Shown in pieces: positions 13,832 through 15,587 of a stretch of 15,587 bases of DNA (position 1 is its first letter; each line of letters starts with the position of its first letter). The notes under the pieces are model-generated. The model had not been told where the DNA came from. It saw only the letters and a list, made by a program, of their open reading frames with translations, and ran no database searches. Made by a program: the position numbers and the translations under genes. Origin of the DNA: Novosphingobium sp. (GTDB taxonomy: Bacteria > Pseudomonadota > Alphaproteobacteria > Sphingomonadales > Sphingomonadaceae); assembly GCA_028697875.1 (NCBI GenBank), contig JAQVEQ010000047.1, positions 1 through 15,587 of the forward strand, read 5' to 3'.

Positions 13832-14320
13832 TCAGGACCCGGCCGGCTTTTCGGCGACGGCTTCGCTGCGCGCCGCGCGCCAGGCCTTCAGCCGTTCGGC
13901 CAGTTCCGCATCGTTGGTCGCGAGAATCGACGCGGCGAAGATCCCGGCATTGGTCGCGCCCGCCTCGCCGATCGCCAGCGTGCCGGTGGGGACGCCCGCG
14001 GGCATCTGGACGATGGACAGCAGGCTGTCGAGGCCGGACAGGGCCTTGGACTGCACCGGCACGCCCAGCACCGGCAAGTGCGTCATGGCCGAAACCATGC
14101 CGGGCAGGTGCGCCGCGCCGCCCGCGCCGGCGATGATGACCTTGAAGCCTGCGTCCGCCGCGCCCTTGGCGAATTCGTACATCCGGTCCGGCGTCCGGTG
14201 GGCCGAAATGATCCGCGCGTCGTAGGCGACGCCCAGTTCGTCCAGCACCCCGGCTGCGCGTTGCATGGTCGGCCAGTCCGACTGGCTGCCCATGACGATT
14301 GCGACAGGAATATCGGCCAT
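13832..14320 (-). CDS. purE: N5-carboxyaminoimidazole ribonucleotide mutase
   Basis: The 162-residue enzyme turns N5-CAIR, the product of PurK, into CAIR. It is a class I PurE: GSQSDWPTM (11-19) opens the active site, SAHRTPD (39-45) holds the catalytic His41, and AGAGGAAHLPGMVSAMT and LGVPVQSKALSGLDSLLSI match the family. The usual C-terminal AAGIFA-like segment is present as NAGIFAASIL. The start at 14318-14320 is standard. It lies 4 nt after the gpmA stop. Confidence 0.98.
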   Translation of the reverse strand: MADIPVAIVMGSQSDWPTMQRAAGVLDELGVAYDARIISAHRTPDRMYEFAKGAADAGFKVIIAGAGGAAHLPGMVSAMTHLPVLGVPVQSKALSGLDSLLSIVQMPAGVPTGTLAIGEAGATNAGIFAASILATNDAELAERLKAWRAARSEAVAEKPAGS

Positions 14321-14324
14321 CCTC

Positions 14325-15011
14325 TCAACGATCCTTCAGGTAGTGCCGCTCTCCGGGCTGCATGTCGGCGTCGAAGTCGTAGACGATCGGTTCGCCGGTG
14401 GGAATTTCGAGGCCCAGGATATCGTCGTCGGAAATCTGCGACAGGTGCTTCACCAGCGCGCGCAGGGAATTGCCGTGGGCGGAAACGATCACTGTCTCGC
14501 CCGCTTGCAGCGCGGGCAGGATGTCGCTTTCGTAATAGGGCAGTACGCGGGCGATCGTGTCCTTCAGGCTTTCCGCCGCGGGCACGTCGACCCCGGCGTA
14601 GCGCGGATCGGAAGCGAGATCGAATTCGCTGCCCGTCGCCAGCGGCGGCGGCGGGGTGTCGAAGCTGCGGCGCCAGATCTTCACTTGCTCGGCCCCGTGC
14701 TTCTCGGCGGTTTCGGCCTTGTTGAGGCCGGTCAGCCCGCCATAGTGGCGCTCGTTCAGGCGCCAGTGCTTGGCTTCGGGGATCCACAGGCGGCAGCAGG
14801 CGCGCAGCGCGATGTGCAGCGTGCGGATCGCGCGCGTCTGGTACGAGGTGAAGGCCACGGTCGGCAGCACGCCCTTGTGGCCCAGCAGCTCGCCGGCGGC
14901 GCGGGCTTCGGCTTCGCCCTTTTCGGTCAGGTCGACATCCCACCAGCCGGTGAAACGGTTTTCCAGGTTCCACTGGCTCTGGCCGTGGCGGACGAGGATA
15001 AGGCTGGGCAC
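14325..15011 (-). CDS. gpmA: 2,3-bisphosphoglycerate-dependent phosphoglycerate mutase
   Basis: The 228-residue product interconverts 3- and 2-phosphoglycerate in glycolysis and gluconeogenesis. It shows the phosphohistidine active site: RHGQSQWN with catalytic H9, LNERHYGGLTGLNK with E87, and VSAHGNSLRALVKHL with H179. A GTG at 15009-15011 is chosen because MPSLILVRHG is the normal N terminus and AAGAGGAG lies 10 nt upstream. No ATG is near, and the frame runs on to 15122 with 37 residues of unlikely sequence. It is ~20 residues shorter than the E. coli enzyme. It is the first gene of the eight-gene leftward run. Confidence 0.95.
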   Translation of the reverse strand: MPSLILVRHGQSQWNLENRFTGWWDVDLTEKGEAEARAAGELLGHKGVLPTVAFTSYQTRAIRTLHIALRACCRLWIPEAKHWRLNERHYGGLTGLNKAETAEKHGAEQVKIWRRSFDTPPPPLATGSEFDLASDPRYAGVDVPAAESLKDTIARVLPYYESDILPALQAGETVIVSAHGNSLRALVKHLSQISDDDILGLEIPTGEPIVYDFDADMQPGERHYLKDR

Positions 15012-15021
15012 GGGAAGGATG

Positions 15022-15029
15022 CTCCTCTT
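15022..15029 (-). promoter_or_regulatory. Ribosome binding site fixing the GTG start of gpmA
   Basis: AAGAGGAG on the minus strand, 10 nt before the GTG at 15009-15011, supports GTG initiation over other in-frame codons upstream. Confidence 0.6.
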
Positions 15030-15078
15030 CGAAACGTTCGACTTGTCTGTGGGGTCGGGACCCCCGGAGCGCGACCCC

Positions 15079-15234
15079 CTAGCTTTTCCGCGGCTCTTTG
15101 GAAAGGGATGGCGTGCCGTCACTCTCGCCGGGGGCTTCCATCGCCCGCGCCTGGGCCTTGCGGCGGCGCAGGTTTTCCCGCAGCTTGGCGGCGAGGCGTT
15201 CTTCGCGGGACGGCGTGGACGGCTTGTCGTTCAT
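15079..15234 (-). CDS. Small basic hypothetical protein
   Basis: The 51-residue protein starts at the ATG at 15232-15234. It contains a charged helical core REERLAAKLRENLRRRKAQARAM followed by a polar tail ending PRKS. No signal peptide, membrane helix or Cys is seen. From memory, small proteins with the LRENLRRRKAQAR motif are common in sphingomonads, often encoded near housekeeping genes; they have no assigned function. Arg/Lys richness might suggest nucleic-acid contact, but this is only a guess. The ribosome binding site is weak. It lies 67 bp upstream of gpmA on the same strand, and a GC-rich hairpin in that gap may separate them. Confidence 0.7.
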   Translation of the reverse strand: MNDKPSTPSREERLAAKLRENLRRRKAQARAMEAPGESDGTPSLSKEPRKS

Positions 15235-15264
15235 GGTTCTTTGCCCTGCCGTGTGCGGCACTGC

Positions 15265-15293
15265 TTGACAAGTGCCCGCCTCGCGGCAATAGC
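15265..15293 (+). promoter_or_regulatory. Promoter of tRNA-Thr (TTGACA-17-AATAGC)
   Basis: A perfect TTGACA -35 at 15265-15270, preceded by C as is common in sphingomonads, is followed after 17 nt by AATAGC. The tRNA begins 52 nt later, so a short leader would be removed. Confidence 0.55.
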
Positions 15294-15345
15294 GCGCGCC
15301 TCTCGCAACGTGGCGTTCCGGCGCCGCCGCGCGCCGGATGGTCGT

Positions 15346-15420
15346 GCTGCTGTAGCTCAGTGGTAGAGCGCACCCTTGGTAAGGGTGAGGTCGGGAGTTC
15401 AATCCTCCCCAGCAGCACCA
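15346..15420 (+). tRNA. tRNA-Thr (anticodon GGT)
   Basis: The 75-nt cloverleaf is complete. Acceptor stem GCTGCTG pairs with CAGCAGC (7 pairs). The D-arm GCTC is followed by AGTGGTA. Anticodon stem CACCC/GGGTG encloses loop TTGGTAA with GGT at 15378-15380. T-stem GGGAG/CTCCC encloses TTCAATC. A discriminator base A and an encoded CCA (15418-15420) close it. It reads ACC and ACT codons. TTTTCTCCC follows directly and could help terminate the transcript. Confidence 0.97.
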
Positions 15421-15518
15421 TTTTCTCCCTGTTTACGGAAACTTTCGGGCACCGGGCATCCGGCTGGCCGTGCGCACCCCGGCGGTTCGCGGGCTGCCCG
15501 TGCAAGGGGCGCGAATCG

Positions 15519-15587
15519 TCACTTGGCCAGCAAGTCCATCCATTCCGGGTGGCGCCGGAATTGGGCCGCGACGTAGCTGCACTGCGG
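15519..15587 (-). CDS. C-terminal end of an unidentified protein, cut by the window edge
   Basis: Read leftward from the edge, one frame is open for 22 codons to a TGA at 15519-15521. It encodes PQCSYVAAQFRRHPEWMD and then Leu-Leu-Ala-Lys. The mix of aromatic residues and the Trp looks like real protein, and the frame ends cleanly before a non-coding stretch. I cannot name the family from so short a tail. The region 15421-15518 between it and the tRNA shows no gene. Confidence 0.45.
   Translation of the reverse strand, partial: PQCSYVAAQFRRHPEWMDLLAK

Noticed and set aside
15346..15420. tRNA-Thr as the attachment site of an island
   Set aside because: The flanking sequence holds no integrase and no duplicate of the tRNA 3' end, and the accessory-looking DNA is at the other end of the window.

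Overview
The window looks like GC-rich alphaproteobacterial chromosome, most likely from the order Sphingomonadales (Novosphingobium/Erythrobacter-like). The protein styles, the gpmA-purE-purK-folA-ribF-ileS-lspA-DUF3035 gene order and a GTTC-N7-GTTC LexA-type site all fit that. The assignment rests on recognition by eye, not on a search. Almost all of the window is core metabolism; only the first ~1.07 kb looks accessory.

Positions 1-1076, accessory margin: the C-terminal tail of an IS630-family transposase enters from the left edge and stops at 110, with a probable element end at a CTAG site (123-126). Two small leftward genes follow. One (175-345) has a textbook terminator and a Cys-Pro-Glu-Ser-Gly motif. 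The other (491-796) is a predicted winged-helix protein that may be translated leaderless. Between them lie a perfect 7-bp dyad, a rightward promoter-like pair and a rightward hairpin with a T-tract, which together could define a ~70-nt small RNA. The A/T-richer gap at 797-1076 holds a LexA-type box, two clusters of related 12-bp direct repeats and the etfBA terminator with a third competing arm.

Positions 1077-4155, leftward: sucC (succinyl-CoA synthetase beta), then etfB and etfA (electron transfer flavoprotein). sucD is not in the window. These genes link the TCA cycle to acyl-CoA dehydrogenase electron flow. Positions 4275-7383 carry a rightward inositol-monophosphatase/CysQ-like phosphatase, a leftward OmpA-domain lipoprotein and a rightward CNNM/CorC-type CBS-domain membrane protein. 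Both convergent junctions hold bidirectional terminators.

Positions 7461-15011 form one tightly packed leftward run: gpmA, purE, purK, folA, ribF, ileS, lspA and a DUF3035 lipoprotein. Gaps are 1-13 nt and two are ATGA overlaps. It joins glycolysis, purine synthesis, folate and flavin cofactors, tRNA charging and lipoprotein maturation. The last two genes are a lipoprotein signal peptidase and a lipoprotein that would be its substrate. FAD made by RibF is the cofactor of the EtfAB encoded nearby.

The right end holds a small basic protein (15079-15234, leftward), a tRNA-Thr(GGT) on the plus strand with its own promoter, and the last 22 codons of an unidentified leftward gene. No CRISPR array, defence cluster, integrase or biosynthetic cluster is visible. 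The most interesting material is the undescribed signalling DNA at 360-1076.
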